DNA of 64,000 nt from Ridgeia piscesae. Taxonomy: Eukaryota; Annelida; Polychaeta; Sabellida; Siboglinidae. The position numbers were made by a program, and so were the translations under genes. A model generated the notes under the pieces. That model made no database searches. It worked only from the letters and a program-made list of their open reading frames with translations, and had not been told where the DNA came from. Location of the stretch: assembly GCA_025642075.2 (NCBI GenBank), contig JAODUO010000890.1:62001-126000 (forward strand), given 5' to 3'. This document shows positions 12,369 through 24,634 of the stretch, piece after piece (positions within the stretch are counted from its first letter, which is position 1; every line of letters starts with the position of its first letter).

Positions 12369-12861
12369 CTGTATGGCTCACAAACATAGAACACCCAGGA
12401 CCCTAGGTATATATAGGAACATTGTATAAGCCAGATATGTGCCAAGAGCAAAAAGCCATCACTTATAGTGCATATACCTTACTATTAATACACACAAATA
12501 TTCCTCTGAAGCAGTGACCATACAGCTTCGACATCAGACACAGCTAGAACTGTCAGGCAGACACTGCATATAAATCCTTAGTTGAATAATAATAAGTTAG
12601 CCTGCATATTGCATGGACTGACTGCTAGTTAGTAGCCAGGTGCAACAGGTAAATCTTCCTTCAGCAAAGACCCTAGAGACAGAAAATGGCTGATTAAAGA
12701 CACAGCACCAGGTGTGGTCTGGCGGGCTTAGTTGGTGGTAGAGGTAAATTGTAATATAGTGCAGTCCAGTCCAAAGTCCTGCACTGGTCAAAGTCCTGTA
12801 CAGGCTGGCTCTGTCACTTCATCAGCCTACTTGCCAAAAAGAATGAAAAAAGATGATCCTT
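12369..12861. other. Non-coding stretch between two mobile elements
   Basis: Unique-looking sequence with no gene on either strand. The words TGCACTGG, GTCCAGTCC and AAAGTCCTG recur at 12757-12800 but do not form a regular repeat. Confidence 0.5.
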
Positions 12862-13138
12862 CACTCCTTGGCAGACCTGTTGAATTGAACACTGACTCAG
12901 CTTCTCAGGAAAGCATCCAGCCACGGTACAATTAATGCACAACAATTATTCATCATATACAAACATCCACCACTGTCTACAGCCTGGTACTCATTCCATT
13001 CATAAATGTAAGTGAACTGGAACAATGCAGATTGAATGAACTTACCCAATAATTAACATAACAGCACAAGATTCGAACCAAGGTTTTCTCGATTGAGAGC
13101 TTGGTGATCTAGCCGCGGTGTGACTGCGATCCACACAG
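12862..13138 (-). mobile_element. SINE-A copy, minus orientation, tail-truncated
   Basis: The reverse complement carries the family blocks in order: TTGTGCATTAATTGTAC, GGCTGGATGCTTTCC, TACAGTGGTGGATG and the B-box-like GGTTCGAATC. The terminal ATATAAGAAC tail is missing, so the copy is truncated at about 12862. Confidence 0.65.
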
Positions 13139-13460
13139 AAACAGATAGTGAACAAATAGTTGACTTATAAAGACAACATTTCACCATTTCATGTAAGTCA
13201 ATAATTCACTTATAAATACAACACTCACTGTCTCGTGTTGATCAATAATTTACTTACAAAAACATTGTAGATCTGTGTAAACAGGCAATATGTATCTTGC
13301 ATAGAGACCAACAGTTGATTCATACATCTACGTTAAAAATTTATGTGTTGTGTGAATCAAAGGTTAACTTTATATTCGAAATGTAGTTATGTGTTATGTG
13401 AATAACTTTATATTCAGAATGTCACCCACCATCTATCATTAATGCATAATTGACTTGTAA
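13139..13460. repeat. Degenerate short tandem duplications
   Basis: Two local repeats occur. A unit of about 60 bp (AATAGTTGACTTATAAAGAC, then AATAATTCACTTATAAATAC, then AATAATTTACTTACAAAAAC) spans about 13155-13262. A unit of about 50 bp beginning TTATGTGTTGTGTGAATC, then TTATGTGTTATGTGAATA, spans about 13340-13422. Copies are diverged, so both duplications look old. Confidence 0.55.
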
Positions 13461-14529
13461 AGACAATAGTAACAGACCATCAAGTTATGACATGGAAAAC
13501 ATCACCCTGTGTACACAATTGAATAACCAATGATGACGGGATAACTGATCAGAACTGTGCATGATCAGAGGATTATCATCATGACAAGCATCTGTAGAGC
13601 GCCAACGGAATGGCAATTTGTTGAAAGTAGGACATGACCTAATCTAGATAAAAAATGTAGCTGGTATTACCGGGTAATATAGAACTATTGCTCCAAAACC
13701 AATTGGGTTAAAAACATATCTCCGAAAACCGGGTTAATGATTGATATGTAAAAATGTTGGGATTATTAATAAGCAGAAGAATGTTTCCGTTTGCTCACCC
13801 ATCTTGGTGTTTGCTTTAATGGGCAGTCTTGTTCAATGTTATTGAAACAGGAGTTATTGTTGGTGGAAACCTGACATCTTCATCAAGAGGTGATCTTTTG
13901 GGCCATGAACTGAGGCAATCTCGGACCCATAAACACACATATAGATGGCCTCATGAACCCAAGTTTCCATGTCAATGGGTGGTTTGACGGGAGCAGATAT
14001 TTGATGTTAATGGCCCCGTTGCAATCATCCCGGGAAGTGGAAGGAAGGATGGGGATAATTGAGCCCTGTTTTGTTGATGGTATGTCAGTGTTGATGATGG
14101 ATTATAGATGGAATTTACCAGCATGAAACTGTGGTTGTCGTAATTAGGTGACCCAGTGCCTGAACCCTGTTGTGAAGCCTTGAAATGTTTATTATGTAAC
14201 GACTGGCCATTGTGCAGTCAGTGGACTATTAAGCATCTCTGTGTTTGGTTGTGAGAACTCACCTCTACTGGAGACAGTTGTTGAAAGAGTGAATCAACAA
14301 GAATGATCAATGACATTTGGTGATCTCACATTTTCCAAAAACAAGAGACACCACTCACAGAATACATCTCAGTTTGGCTTATTGTCAGATCCTTTCAGCT
14401 TGCTGAAAGCAATTTGTGCTGCTCTCCGTGGTTCAGTCAAACACCATCACTACGTCACCAGGAAGCATTCAGGCATGCTGACGTGGATGTGCAAAGCATG
14501 CTTGTACACATACATACACAACTGTCAGC
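13461..14529. other. Non-coding stretch, no gene seen
   Basis: No repeat family or splice-flanked open frame was recognised. The open frame at 14310-14555 runs into a SINE and is not credible as an exon. Confidence 0.5.
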
Positions 14530-14690
14530 AGTCAAGTTCTCAGTCATACAGTTGAGTGAACTGGAGCAATGTAGATGAATGAACTTGTCCAGCTATTGAA
14601 ATGGCAGTGAGAGGATTTGCAACCCAGGTTTTTTTCTGATTGAGGGTCTGATGTTCCAACTACTGCCCAGCACAAAGTTGGCCTCACAAT
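14530..14690 (-). mobile_element. SINE-A head fragment, minus orientation
   Basis: The words AGTGAACTGGAGCAATGTAG, GATGAATGAACTTG and a reversed B-box-like segment (GGATTTGCAACCC) match the 5' third of the SINE-A family in reverse. The rest of the element is missing. Confidence 0.55.
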
Positions 14691-15161
14691 AAGACGTAAG
14701 ACCACATTTTAGTTTAGGCGGCCATTATAACGTTACGTTCATTGCCTGCCAGGTTTTTCTACTAGGGTATTCACATTTTCAGACATTAATTAGCCTTCAT
14801 TCACACACGTGGTGTATAACATTTGTAAATTTCTAATATCTCATTTTCTCACTAACCAATCTCTAACCTGACATCCCTTAATTTATGCTAAAACCAGACA
14901 ATAATTTCCCTGGTTCGCATCACCAATGAAACTGTATCTATACACAGAAAAACACTGACTGACTGTCATAATTTGACAGCTCTGATATCACACTGCACAA
15001 ATGGTCATTTCTACTCACTCAACACTAAGCAAATCATCACAGCAATTCAAACAACCTGCATAACACCATTCGTATTGGGAACTCTTTCTTCGGGTAATGC
15101 CAGACGAACCTGTTATTGTGGTCTTACACAAGTATATCTCCATAAGGAATTACCGTTAAAA

Positions 15162-15420
15162 AACATCTGACATCGATTGCAACTCACAGCAACCTTCTGC
15201 AATGTTTAATAATGCCAGATACATCAAAAGACCACACAGATTTCATTGAAAATCGTGCACGACCGCGCAGGAAATGTTCAAAAGTTCAATGAGAACACAT
15301 CTCACATCGACTGCAACTGTCGGCAGCCCTCTGCAATGTCTAATCATGCAAGACACATCAAAAGACCACCCAGATCTCATTGAAAATCATGCATGAAAAT
15401 ATTCAAAAATAATTCAATCA
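15162..15420. repeat. 135-bp tandem duplication, two copies
   Basis: Copy 1 starts ACATCTGACATCGATTGCAA and copy 2 starts ACATCTCACATCGACTGCAA, 135 bp later. Both continue through CTCTGCAATGT or TTCTGCAATGT, ACATCAAAAGACCAC, and CAGATTTCATTGAAAATC or CAGATCTCATTGAAAATC. The copies have clearly diverged. Confidence 0.85.
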
Positions 15421-16432
15421 AGGTAGCTTGCATTACACATGAAAGCAGCCGGCAGTGTTGTGTACAGGTTTGTCTGTCAGTTTGACTGTAACCGAAGCTG
15501 GATATTGCAGACCTTGTAGCACTGGTTCCAGCTGCTACTTATGATTTGTGGGGAGAGTCACTTAACCGCTTTGATTATATGTCAATTATCCCAACATTTC
15601 ATTCCCTTTCCCTGTCATTATACGTCCCAGCAGCTGACGACAGACCTGTGAAAATGGAGCGTGTGGGCGGAGGTTAATTGTGGGACTTAATTCAAGGGCC
15701 GCTATCAGGGCTTTGCAGCTGTAATTACCAAGGGCTCTACTGATGGGATTACGGGTGATTGGGAAGTGGGGAAGTGGCCTCTCCCAGGGATTGTGGGATC
15801 GGTCTGGTCCAACCGACCACTGGAGTAGTGAGTTTCTGGGTTAGTTGGAGTCTCTGTGATCTGAATAATTGTTCTATTCTTCGTGTCAGAAATCTGGTGT
15901 TTGGCTGGTTGCAATATTTGTCCAAAATACCTGTTTCCCAGTGTATATTAGTGATTTCAGTTTACACTGCTCCATTTCTTCTTTTCCCTTCAGTGAAATC
16001 TCTATTGATGTACAGTCATTTATACAAAGCGAAAATACATGAAATAATATAGGGGTCTCTTGCTTGTTGCTTCATAACGTCTAGAACACCTGACTGGTGC
16101 AATATAGGACAGGGTAAGGCGGGGAAATGGTGACATTATATTGGTTTAATCAGCTGGAGATCAGCTGGAGTTGCCGTTTATTCACTAATGAACTGTGAGA
16201 ATTGCTGGGAAATTGGCAAAGTGGATTGAGGCAATTGTGTTACGTAACATTGTTGTAAGTGCACAACACATGGTAGTTATTGGGTGTATTACGGAGCAGT
16301 GTTGGTAGTGTTTCAAGTGAGGGCATTTAGACAAAAACTGTCCTTATGTTCATTTCATATTGAGCAGCAATGGTTGGGTGGCAAAGACCATGTGCGGAAA
16401 TGCAAAACGTATTAATAAAGTGCATTTACTAA
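15421..16432. other. Non-coding stretch, no gene seen
   Basis: Unique-looking sequence. The overlapping open frames on both strands at 15705-16052 lack splice signals or protein-like composition. Nothing supported. Confidence 0.5.
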
Positions 16433-16622
16433 CATACACACAAATCCAGCACACACAAAAACACACATATGCACACACACATGCCACACACGCGCGTGCG
16501 CACACGCACGCACGCACGCACCACACACACACACACAGATAATGCACAAAAACATGTATACCACACACAAACACAAAAACATACACGCCATAACCTGACA
16601 GATATACGCAGTCATACATACA
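16433..16622. repeat. Degenerate (CA)n / CACG-rich microsatellite
   Basis: CA-rich DNA with interspersed ACGC and CACG words (for example around 16485-16525). The Cys/Val and His/Thr open frames over it come from the repeat. Confidence 0.85.
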
Positions 16623-18480
16623 CGTGATCACGTGTTTATGTAGAAGAAACGGCAGAGGGCAGAGAGATCTCTGGCGTTCATTACTGTACCGCTGTTTGAA
16701 GTCTGAGTAATTGCCTGAGTTCAGTCAGGCATGAAACCGAGTTACCTGACTCTAACTGCGGGGAGAGGTAATCGGGTAATTGCTGGTCCCGAATCAGCTC
16801 AAGTGTGTAATATTCCATCTGTTGCACTCGCATAAACTGCAAATTATTCCGTGCCAGAAACACCACTTTTTGGCAGTTTTTTGCTTAAAAATATATGAGT
16901 ATAAACAGCTTGTTCGTGGATAAATTCACTGTGAAAATAAACAAGATTAATGTAATTTCTTTTAACGTATAAATATAATAATAATACAATGTAGTATTTC
17001 TATAATATAATTCTATAATGCAGCTAACTGGGAGATTGTTGGGCAATAACGAAAACTATATATGATTGATCTAAGGCAGGGTGGAATAAACAAAATCGCC
17101 CAATCTTCAAAACTGCAGACTGAGAGTCTGAGCCCTGGATCACTGCAGTGGTAGGTAAGGTTGATTATGCTCTTTCCCATGTAACAAACCTACGGCTACG
17201 TTCCGTTCCCATCATAGCTGCTGGGGTCCAAAAACAGCCCTATGCCTATTGGTATAAATAAAACAAGCATTCCATGCTACCTTTCCAGAAACTTTCTGTA
17301 AGACTTAATATTCTAAAAACCAATCATCATCATCACCATCACCACCATCATCATCATCATCACATCATCACCATCACCATCACCACCACCCCATCACCAC
17401 CACCATCACCATCACCATCACCATCATCATGGGATGATAACATTATTGTAAGGTCTTCATCAACTGCTTATGGTATTTGTAGCATCATCTAGTAATTGTC
17501 TTTCAGGTGCGATATAAAAAAATTGTTTGTAAAAGGCTAGAATGTCTCGTACAACAAAAGGTCTGTCAAGTTTATTTAGCTACAGAGCAAACAGTTAGCT
17601 ATATTTAATAAAACCTTTATAGAATGAAACAAACAGGTGTTTTGTTTATAGACAACATATTTAATTATTAAAGAAAAGTGACTCACCAGGCTGACCATAG
17701 TCATTTGTAGCAACACCGAAGAATAACCACGACTGAACGCTGCTGGACCAACCAACCAGTCACGGTTCACTGCACGTGGCTTTACAATAAGTGTAAATTA
17801 GCCCGTTTCAGTATACTTGACATCGTTTGATCAGCATTCAGTGCAGCTGTTTGATGTAACAGTGCTTTGTTGCGTCTGTAGGTCAATATTACCATTCCTC
17901 AGGTAGGCAGATACTTAGGCTACAGGACCGCCAGGTAATAAGTTGGAGCCAGCAGCTGTGTGGGGTACTTCTCCAGGTTAATGTCTCATAAGTTATTGCC
18001 AGTTAATATTCGAGTGATCACTGACGCTGTCACGTGAGGTGTCTGTAGGGTAAAGGTCAGTACATTTGCCGGGCAACCTACAGATAACTGACACCTTTCT
18101 TTCAAGGCACTAGCGTTATATCGGTGTGTTGATAAGATTGCGTCGAGAATGAGCTTGTTAGAGGTGCTTGCATTAGCTGTTAATAGTTATATTATGTGTT
18201 AATAAGAATAATGGTATCGTTTAATGGTTAATAAATGCAACGTTGTTGGTTTTAGTCTGCGGGGAATTGGAAGATTGAGCTGATTAGTGGTGACATTTAG
18301 TGGATTTGGAAATCGTTTTTATTATAGGGCTTCTGTTATAAGGTTCTCACATAAATGATGTGCACATGTACAGATGGGCATCCTCCCGCACTTGAAGTCA
18401 CTGCGACTAATTGGCCATTGTATTTAAATAACTGCTACAGCTGTACAACCAAATTTATTTACAAATGGACGTTTTATGGA
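16623..18480. other. Non-coding stretch containing an (ATC)n/(ACC)n tract
   Basis: A trinucleotide tract of CAT and CAC words at about 17322-17430 encodes poly-His or poly-Ser/Pro in shadow frames. No exon was recognised on either strand in the remainder. Confidence 0.6.
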
Positions 18481-18797
18481 ATGCAGTGGCACAGTGATTA
18501 GAACTTTCAATCTAGAGTTCAGATCCTGGGCTGACATGTTGAAGCTTGTGTAGGGGCAGTTACTCTATATAAGTTCCAGTTCACCCAGCTATATGATGAG
18601 TACTTGGCTATAAACATTGGTGGATATTTATGTATGCTTAGCCTTTGTGCATTGATTGCAGTGTGGCTGAAATATGCACAGAGACGTGGACATGGTGTAT
18701 GATTGAACACGTCTGCCAGGAGTAGAACATAATGCAATTAGATCGGTCCTAACAACCAGATACTACTCTTTGAAAGAACTTGCCTTTTTATTTTTTC
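18481..18797 (+). mobile_element. SINE-A copy, diverged, full span
   Basis: The head GCAGTGGCACAGTGATTAGA leads into the family body: TTCCAGTTCACCCAGCTATA, GAGTACTTGGCTATAAACAT and TGCATTGATTGCAGTGTGGC. It ends in a diverged tail and T/A-rich end at about 18797, about 150 bp before the acceptor of the large exon. Confidence 0.7.
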
Positions 18798-18950
18798 CAA
18801 GCTGACTGAGCAGTATGTATGAGTCCATAGTTGTATGTACAAATCAGTCCAGCAGAAACAAATCCTATATAGTGTATATGTTTATATATTTCACACCTGA
18901 CTTCTTCGAATAAATTGCGTGCCTTAATGTAATGTTTGTGTTGTCTTCAG

Positions 18951-21506
18951 GACTTCCTCGCCATCTTTGCTCAGAATGATCTCCTGGCAGACCATCGTAG
19001 TTTGGACCTGCTTCGACGGGCAGCACCTGGCAGCCAAACATGGAACTACACACTGCCGAATCTCCGAAAGCGTCCCTCTCGTCCGACTACGCTAGCGCCA
19101 TCTGTGTGGGCTTCGCACAGCAGCTTTGCTTCGACCACGAAACAAGGACTGGAGAACGTATGTGAATGGTAGCACGGATTACGTCTTACCGCACCAGGAC
19201 ACAAAAGTGGTTGTAGGAAATAGGACAGTGCATCTGGGAAGTAGATCCGGACAATGGGCAAGTTTGCATGACCGTCGAAATAACAATTTCATTGGCGGAC
19301 AGCGTAGAGTCATGACCACCCACTGTTTCAATTCTCCATCGATATCTTCGAAAACTGTCTCTGGGGACGTCTCAAGTACAAAGACAATGACAAATTGTGT
19401 TATGAAAAATAACCACCGCAGTAATTCGCAGCCGGATATGGCAGATGTGGAAACGATTTACACGGCAGAAACAAAAGTCACAAAAGATGTAAAAATGGCA
19501 AACACAACATCTTCTTCGTTGGATTTGCCAAACGGTCATGCTGCTGGTGCTGCCACCAATGGGTGGCCGTCAGTACAACCTGTGCGTGCGTACGAGTGCA
19601 AATCGCTGTCTTCTACTTCCTCATCGGAATTGTCGTCATCGCCGATGTCTGATTTGAGTAAACCGGTTTTGTGTATCCCTCCGCCTCCCCCTACTGACAA
19701 TGAGGGGAACTATCAGAATGGACACAATCACGACGACAGACTGTCAAGGTCCTGTAGTGACAAAGGTCCAATTGCTCAGTCAAAAAATGTGGTCAATCGC
19801 AGTGAAAGAATTGATGTATCAAAATCTGTCCCGACCACAGAAGATGCAGCCAGCATCCGACTAAAGTATGTTGAGGCCGCACTGAGGAGTCGACCACAGC
19901 GCCCGAAGAATCACATCATCGATGACGCGATCCCCCGAATGCAAGAAGTCAATGAGAAAGCATATGAAGCATAGCCCCGACTGTCGCAAGATGTCAACGC
20001 TGAAGGTGTGGAACAGTTCCAGCATTCTTCTGCGGCAACGGAGTCGAAGCGTGAGTCCAGATGAGAGGGGAGCGAGGCGGGGCAAGTTCATTGAGGAAGA
20101 GGAACTCGAGCTCTGTGACAGGGGATAATGACTGTCAGTGTTGGACAAATGATACGGGAGGTTCATCGACTGACGACACTGGTTTTGTTGGTTTCACCGA
20201 GTTGGATCCTGACGTAGTTGAAAAGGAACTACATGACACGGAGGTGCTGATAGAGAAGACCAATGCCATCGCGGCGTGCTTGGAGTGCTGCGATGACGAC
20301 AACGTTGCACTCTTGCAGTCGATTGGACGACATGAATGCGACACAGGTCACGGTGATATGAGCGAGATAAGTTCAGAGGTCAAGCTGAATTTTGCCGATG
20401 TACAGACCGTCTCGTGCGAAGAGGTACACGACATGTTGAATTGCAAGATTCAGACTGGCAATGATGTTGCACCTGCTGAGAACAAGACGGCAAAATCTGT
20501 CATGAAAGACAAAATGGATACAATGAATAAGTCACAGGGGAATACGAAGAAAGATACAAAAACCGAGAAGTCTGCGATATTGGTGATCATGTCGGAAATG
20601 CCGCAGACCGACGATGCAGAATGGACGGAATGCACGGAGATAATTGCGACGCGAAACATCAAAACCACGACGGCCGTAGTCGCCAATGAGTCGGTGGTTT
20701 CAACCGAGATGAAAGTTGCCGATTGCAGTGTCCAGTGTGATTTGCGCAAAGAGGTTTCGGGAGATATTGAGGGTGATGCAGAGGTTACATTTCGACCGTC
20801 AACTCCACGAGAACAGCGACGGTGTACACGGTCGGCCAGACCAAAGATGCCTGTTATTGTAGAAGATGTGATGCGGATGAGTGATCCAGAAGATGACTTC
20901 ACGGAGAGCAGTAGTGCAGCATCGTCGCTACGGAAACCCGTCTCTGGTGGTGATGATAAAACCTGTAGCGAGAATTCTCTAGAGGGACAAGTGAAGAATG
21001 ACGGAGAAGGTAGCTCGAAAGCGTCACCGAAAAGTCTACTTGACATGCTACATAAAAAATACTACCCGAGCCAGTATAAAGGTCGAGACAAGGTCAAATC
21101 GGCCGAGTCTTTGTGTAGCAAGGATCCAAGCTCACCAGATATGACATCGCATCATTGTTCCACCAGGGGGAGTTGTCATGCATCTGGCGCTCACAGTGCA
21201 GAAAATATACTCAAGGCAGTTACTCCCTCTGATGAGAGAAAGTTGCCACTGATGGAGCCACTTGTATCGATGTTACCTACCCCACTTGTTGGACTGTGCG
21301 ATAAAAATGCAGGGAAACAGATGGCGCCACAGCAGTCGTTGACGTTGCCTCGGGCACGATCTGTGTCGCCGCGGTTACCGTCGATGTCGCCACGGTTACC
21401 ATCTATGTCACCACGCCTACCGTTCTTGTCACAACGGGAACGGTCGATGTCTCCGAAGGAGGGCCAAGATTCGCCAGATATGCGGAGGTGTCACCTATGT
21501 CAGGAG
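18951..21506 (+). CDS. Very large exon of an unrecognised disordered Ser/Pro-rich acidic protein; three frame changes
   Basis: I do not recognise the family. The exon begins after a good acceptor (TGTGTTGTCTTCAG) with codons for DFLAIFAQNDLLADHRS and ends at GAG|GTAAGT. Upstream coding sequence is presumably outside the window. The frame runs in four blocks: from 18951 to about 19160; from about 19150 to 19935 (stop at 19972); from about 19925 to 20125; and from about 20120 to 21506. Each step is +1. The second and third steps fall at C5 and G4 runs, and the combined reading totals about 851 codons. I infer single-base assembly errors rather than decay, since the blocks are otherwise open and look protein-like. 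Features: a polyproline stretch (IPPPPPTDN), an acidic patch FIEEEELELCD, a basic patch LHKKYYPSQYKGRDKVK, and SP-rich repeats near the end (SPRLPSM three times). A GTATGT at 19158 could instead be a donor for the first step. Predicted intracellular; role unknown. Confidence 0.72.
21363..21470 (+). repeat. Coding 21-bp repeat: three SPRLPSM-like heptads plus SP sites
   Basis: Three heptads, SPRLPSM, SPRLPSM and SPRLPFL, follow one another in frame within the large exon. They are flanked by RARSV on one side and RERSMSPKEG on the other. The units use different synonymous codons (CCG/CCA, CGG/CGC, TCG/TCT/TCA), so the peptide is more conserved than the DNA. SP dipeptides preceded by basic residues suggest proline-directed kinase sites (inference). 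Confidence 0.7.
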
Positions 21507-21574
21507 GTAAGTCTCATGTTGCCAGTGACCCACTGGGTATTATGAAATTCAACAGGCCTACTCCAAGTCTTTGT

Positions 21575-22386
21575 AGCATGCTCCCACCGCCTCTGCCTCC
21601 GCCTCCACCTCTTCCCTGCCTCTGCCTCTGCCTCTGCCTCTCTTGCTCTCCATGCCTCTTCCTCATGCCTCTGCCTCTGCCTCTGCCTCTTCCCCTGTCT
21701 CTTCCCATGCCACTGCCTCTGCCTCCTCCCTGCCTCATCCTGCCTCTGCCTCTTCCCCTGTCTCTTCCCCTGTCTCTTCCTCTGCCTCTGCCTCTGCCTC
21801 TGCCTCTTCCCCTGTCTCTTCCCATGCCACTGCCTCTGCCTCTGCCTCTGCCTCTCCCCTGTCTCTTCCCATGCCACTGCCTCTGCCTCTTCCCCTGTCT
21901 CTTCCCATGCCTCTGCCTCTGCCTCTGCCTCTGCCTCTGCCTCTCCTGTCTCTTCCCAGCCACTGCCTCTGCCTCTGCCTCTTCCCCTGTCTCTTCCCAT
22001 GCCACTGCCTCTGCCTCTGCCTCTGCCTCTGTCCCTGCCTTCCCATGCCACTGCCTCTGCCTCTTCCCCTGTCTCTTCCCATGCCACTGCCTCTGCCTCT
22101 GCCTCTGCCTCTGCCTCTGCCTCTGCCTCTGCCTCTGCCTCTGCCTCTGCCTCTGCCTCTGCCTCTGCCTCTCCCATGCCTCTGCCTCTGCCTCTCCTCG
22201 CCTCTGTCTCTTCCCATGCCTCTGCCTCTGCCTCTTCCCCTGTCTCTCCTGCCTCTGCCTCTGCCTCTCCCTGCCTCTGCCTCTGCCACTGCCTCTGCCT
22301 CTGCCTCTGCCTCTTCCCCTGTCTCTTCCCATGCCCCTGCCGCAGCCCCTGACCCTGCCCCTGTCTCTGTCTCTCCATATCCCTCT
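21575..22386. repeat. (TCTGCC)n hexanucleotide array of about 810 bp in intron 1
   Basis: Near-continuous TCTGCC units are interrupted by TCTTCCC and ATGCCACTG variants. The array starts about 70 bp after the donor of the large exon. It is almost purely pyrimidine on the + strand, apart from one G per unit. Leu/Pro and Ser/Ala frames on + and Arg/Gln, Glu/Ala and Gly/Arg frames on - are open only because of the repeat. Confidence 0.95.
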
Positions 22387-24187
22387 ACCAAAATATGGGC
22401 ACATCAAGTTTTTGCACGTAATGTTTTTTCTTTGTTTCTTATCTAGTAAGTTCTCATAAAGACATCTTATCTGAAAGATAACTGCACAAAATGGTGCTAA
22501 ATATACCTTTAAATTTACAATTAAGCACAAAAAACTTGATAACTTTTGTCCAGGTGTTTTTGTATGTACAGTTGCAAACTATTAATCAGTCAATATTTTC
22601 AAACGCCAGTTACACAACTCATAATTTTTTTTCTAAAAGTGCCGTCTGAAAAATACCCCTTGCCTACAATAGATATGCAATTGAATCCATTGAGGCAAGA
22701 TACATGATAACTGAGTAGATGAAGCCACTGCCATATTTTGTCAAAGATAATGGTAATGGTGCGCAAAGAAATGGGTGCTGGGTACTTTTGACATTCAAGG
22801 TGAAAAGGGTTAATTAGTTTGCAAACGTTCTTGGTACACTAGCTATTCACTCATGTAGCCATTCGTCTGTATACAGTAATCTTAGCTGGGCATTAAGTAG
22901 ATGCATTAATTGAGGATGTATAAAAACTGTACCTGTTTATGTAAAGTTGGGTAAGGCTGTGTTTCCCCTGTAAACTGATTAGCATTGAATTGTGATCTGC
23001 TGCAGTGTTAGTACACAACTACATGAGTAGATAACATAACTGGTTTTACATAGGCAGACATTACAACATTCATGAGCTGTGCTTGAAAATGTAACTACAC
23101 TTTTTTAGGGTCATAGGATGTGAAGCATTAATTGTTTGATTGTGCACAGGACATTTTGTGGAAACCCCAAAGTGTTTAGAAGAGTGGGATAATAAACATA
23201 TAAGACCCAAGCATAGATGCAATTGTAATACATTTATGGGTTACGCAATAACAATGACACCAGTTACGCTTAATTACAGTAATGTTTATGTCGCATACAT
23301 CACGTGAAAAGCATAGTGAGACAGAACTGTCTCGCACATTTTTATACAATTTTATAGCCGAATATCAACATTTAAATTTACCAACACCCAGTAGGGCCAC
23401 AGCAGCTTCTGTGACGGGAATCGTTCAACGTCAGAAAAATGACGGAAATGTTAATGGAAAATATTGATGGAAAAGTCACATATCTCGTCTCATTGCTGTG
23501 GGGGAGTAGGATGCTGGGCATTTTGTGTATGGGAGGAGAAGGAAAATAGGGATGGAAATGCCAAATACCTGAGATGGCAGAGACGTCAGTGTGGTAGGCT
23601 GATTAAGACGCATGTCTGTGAAGAATGTTTGTATGTTTTGAATCTGGGTAAACAGAAGTGGCAACATGTCTGTGTGATGTGTAGCTAACAGGAAGAGGAT
23701 TTTTTATGAGGTGTTGTGGCTGGTACTTGCTGGTGATGTTTGTTTCAGAGCTGCCACCTGGCGACCAGTGTGCATATTAAATGTCCTTTTTCCTTGGCAT
23801 ACTGTAGTTAATGTAATATTGTTTATCGTAATGATGGCATTAAATTATTCGTTTTACATTTATTAATTTAATATTAATGTATTTTTGTGTGTGCAGGTTT
23901 AGTGATATCTGTGTCCGTTTACTGTGACGTACAATAACAATTTAGAAAGACCTTCCAAATGTTTATCTTATTTAAAGAAAGCACCTTTGGGATCTGAAGG
24001 TAGCCCAATATATTGAGCAACAATCTTCTCTTCTCCTGAAATTTTAGCTTAACTTAATAATTGTATAAATATATTTTTAAACAAAATTGGATGCATTCAA
24101 TTGTAATTGTAAATATAATTTTAAATGATATTTTAGTCCTCTTATAATGTATGTTTACTAATTTAAATTATATTTTTAGAATATAAT
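22387..24187 (+). other. Intron 1 interior, no other feature
   Basis: AT-rich intronic DNA between the donor at 21507 and the acceptor at 24833. Small open frames near 23282-23688 on both strands have no splice or start context that I trust. Confidence 0.55.
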
Positions 24188-24224
24188 TTATATATATATA
24201 TACATATATATATACACAAACACA

Positions 24225-24256
<32 letters not shown>
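24188..24256. repeat. (TA)n microsatellite
   Basis: Two interrupted TA tracts separated by a short CACAAACACATA word, in intron 1. Confidence 0.9.
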
Positions 24257-24260
<4 letters not shown>

Positions 24261-24459
24261 CATACACACACATAGTTTAAACAATTTTAAAGGACATTAT
24301 ATATATATTTATTTATTAACTAGTTTACACCACAATTATTGTTAAATAGATAATTTATTATAAAAAAATTGTCTTTATTTATTATATTAAAAAAACATTT
24401 TAAAGAACAAATTATGTACAATGTATATGTTATATCTATATCTTATATTTATTTGCCAT

Positions 24460-24634
24460 ATTTCATTTTATTGTATATATAGGCACTATATGAGTCAACG
24501 CCAGACTACATTCCAATTCATCATGTAACGCACGTTGAATATGGCAATAAAGCTTTATTATTATATTATATTATATTATATTATATTATATTATATTATA
24601 TTATATTATATTATATTATATTATATTATATTAT
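24460..24634 (+). mobile_element. LINE-like 3' end with (ATTAT)n tail
   Basis: GCCATATTTC and then GAATATGGCAATAAAGCTTT, containing an AATAAA signal, lead into about 70 bp of TATTA repeats (24560-24634). A 3' UTR that ends in a short-unit microsatellite is typical of CR1/L2-type LINE insertions (established for that class). No coding part is attached. Confidence 0.45.

Noticed and set aside
18936..18950. Extension of the large exon frame upstream to 18936
   Set aside because: These bases form the polypyrimidine tract and AG of the acceptor; there is no ATG.
21488..22530. Leu/Pro, Ser/Ala, Arg/Gln and Glu/Ala frames over the TCTGCC array
   Set aside because: These are hexanucleotide repeat artefacts inside intron 1; the real frame ends at the donor at 21507.
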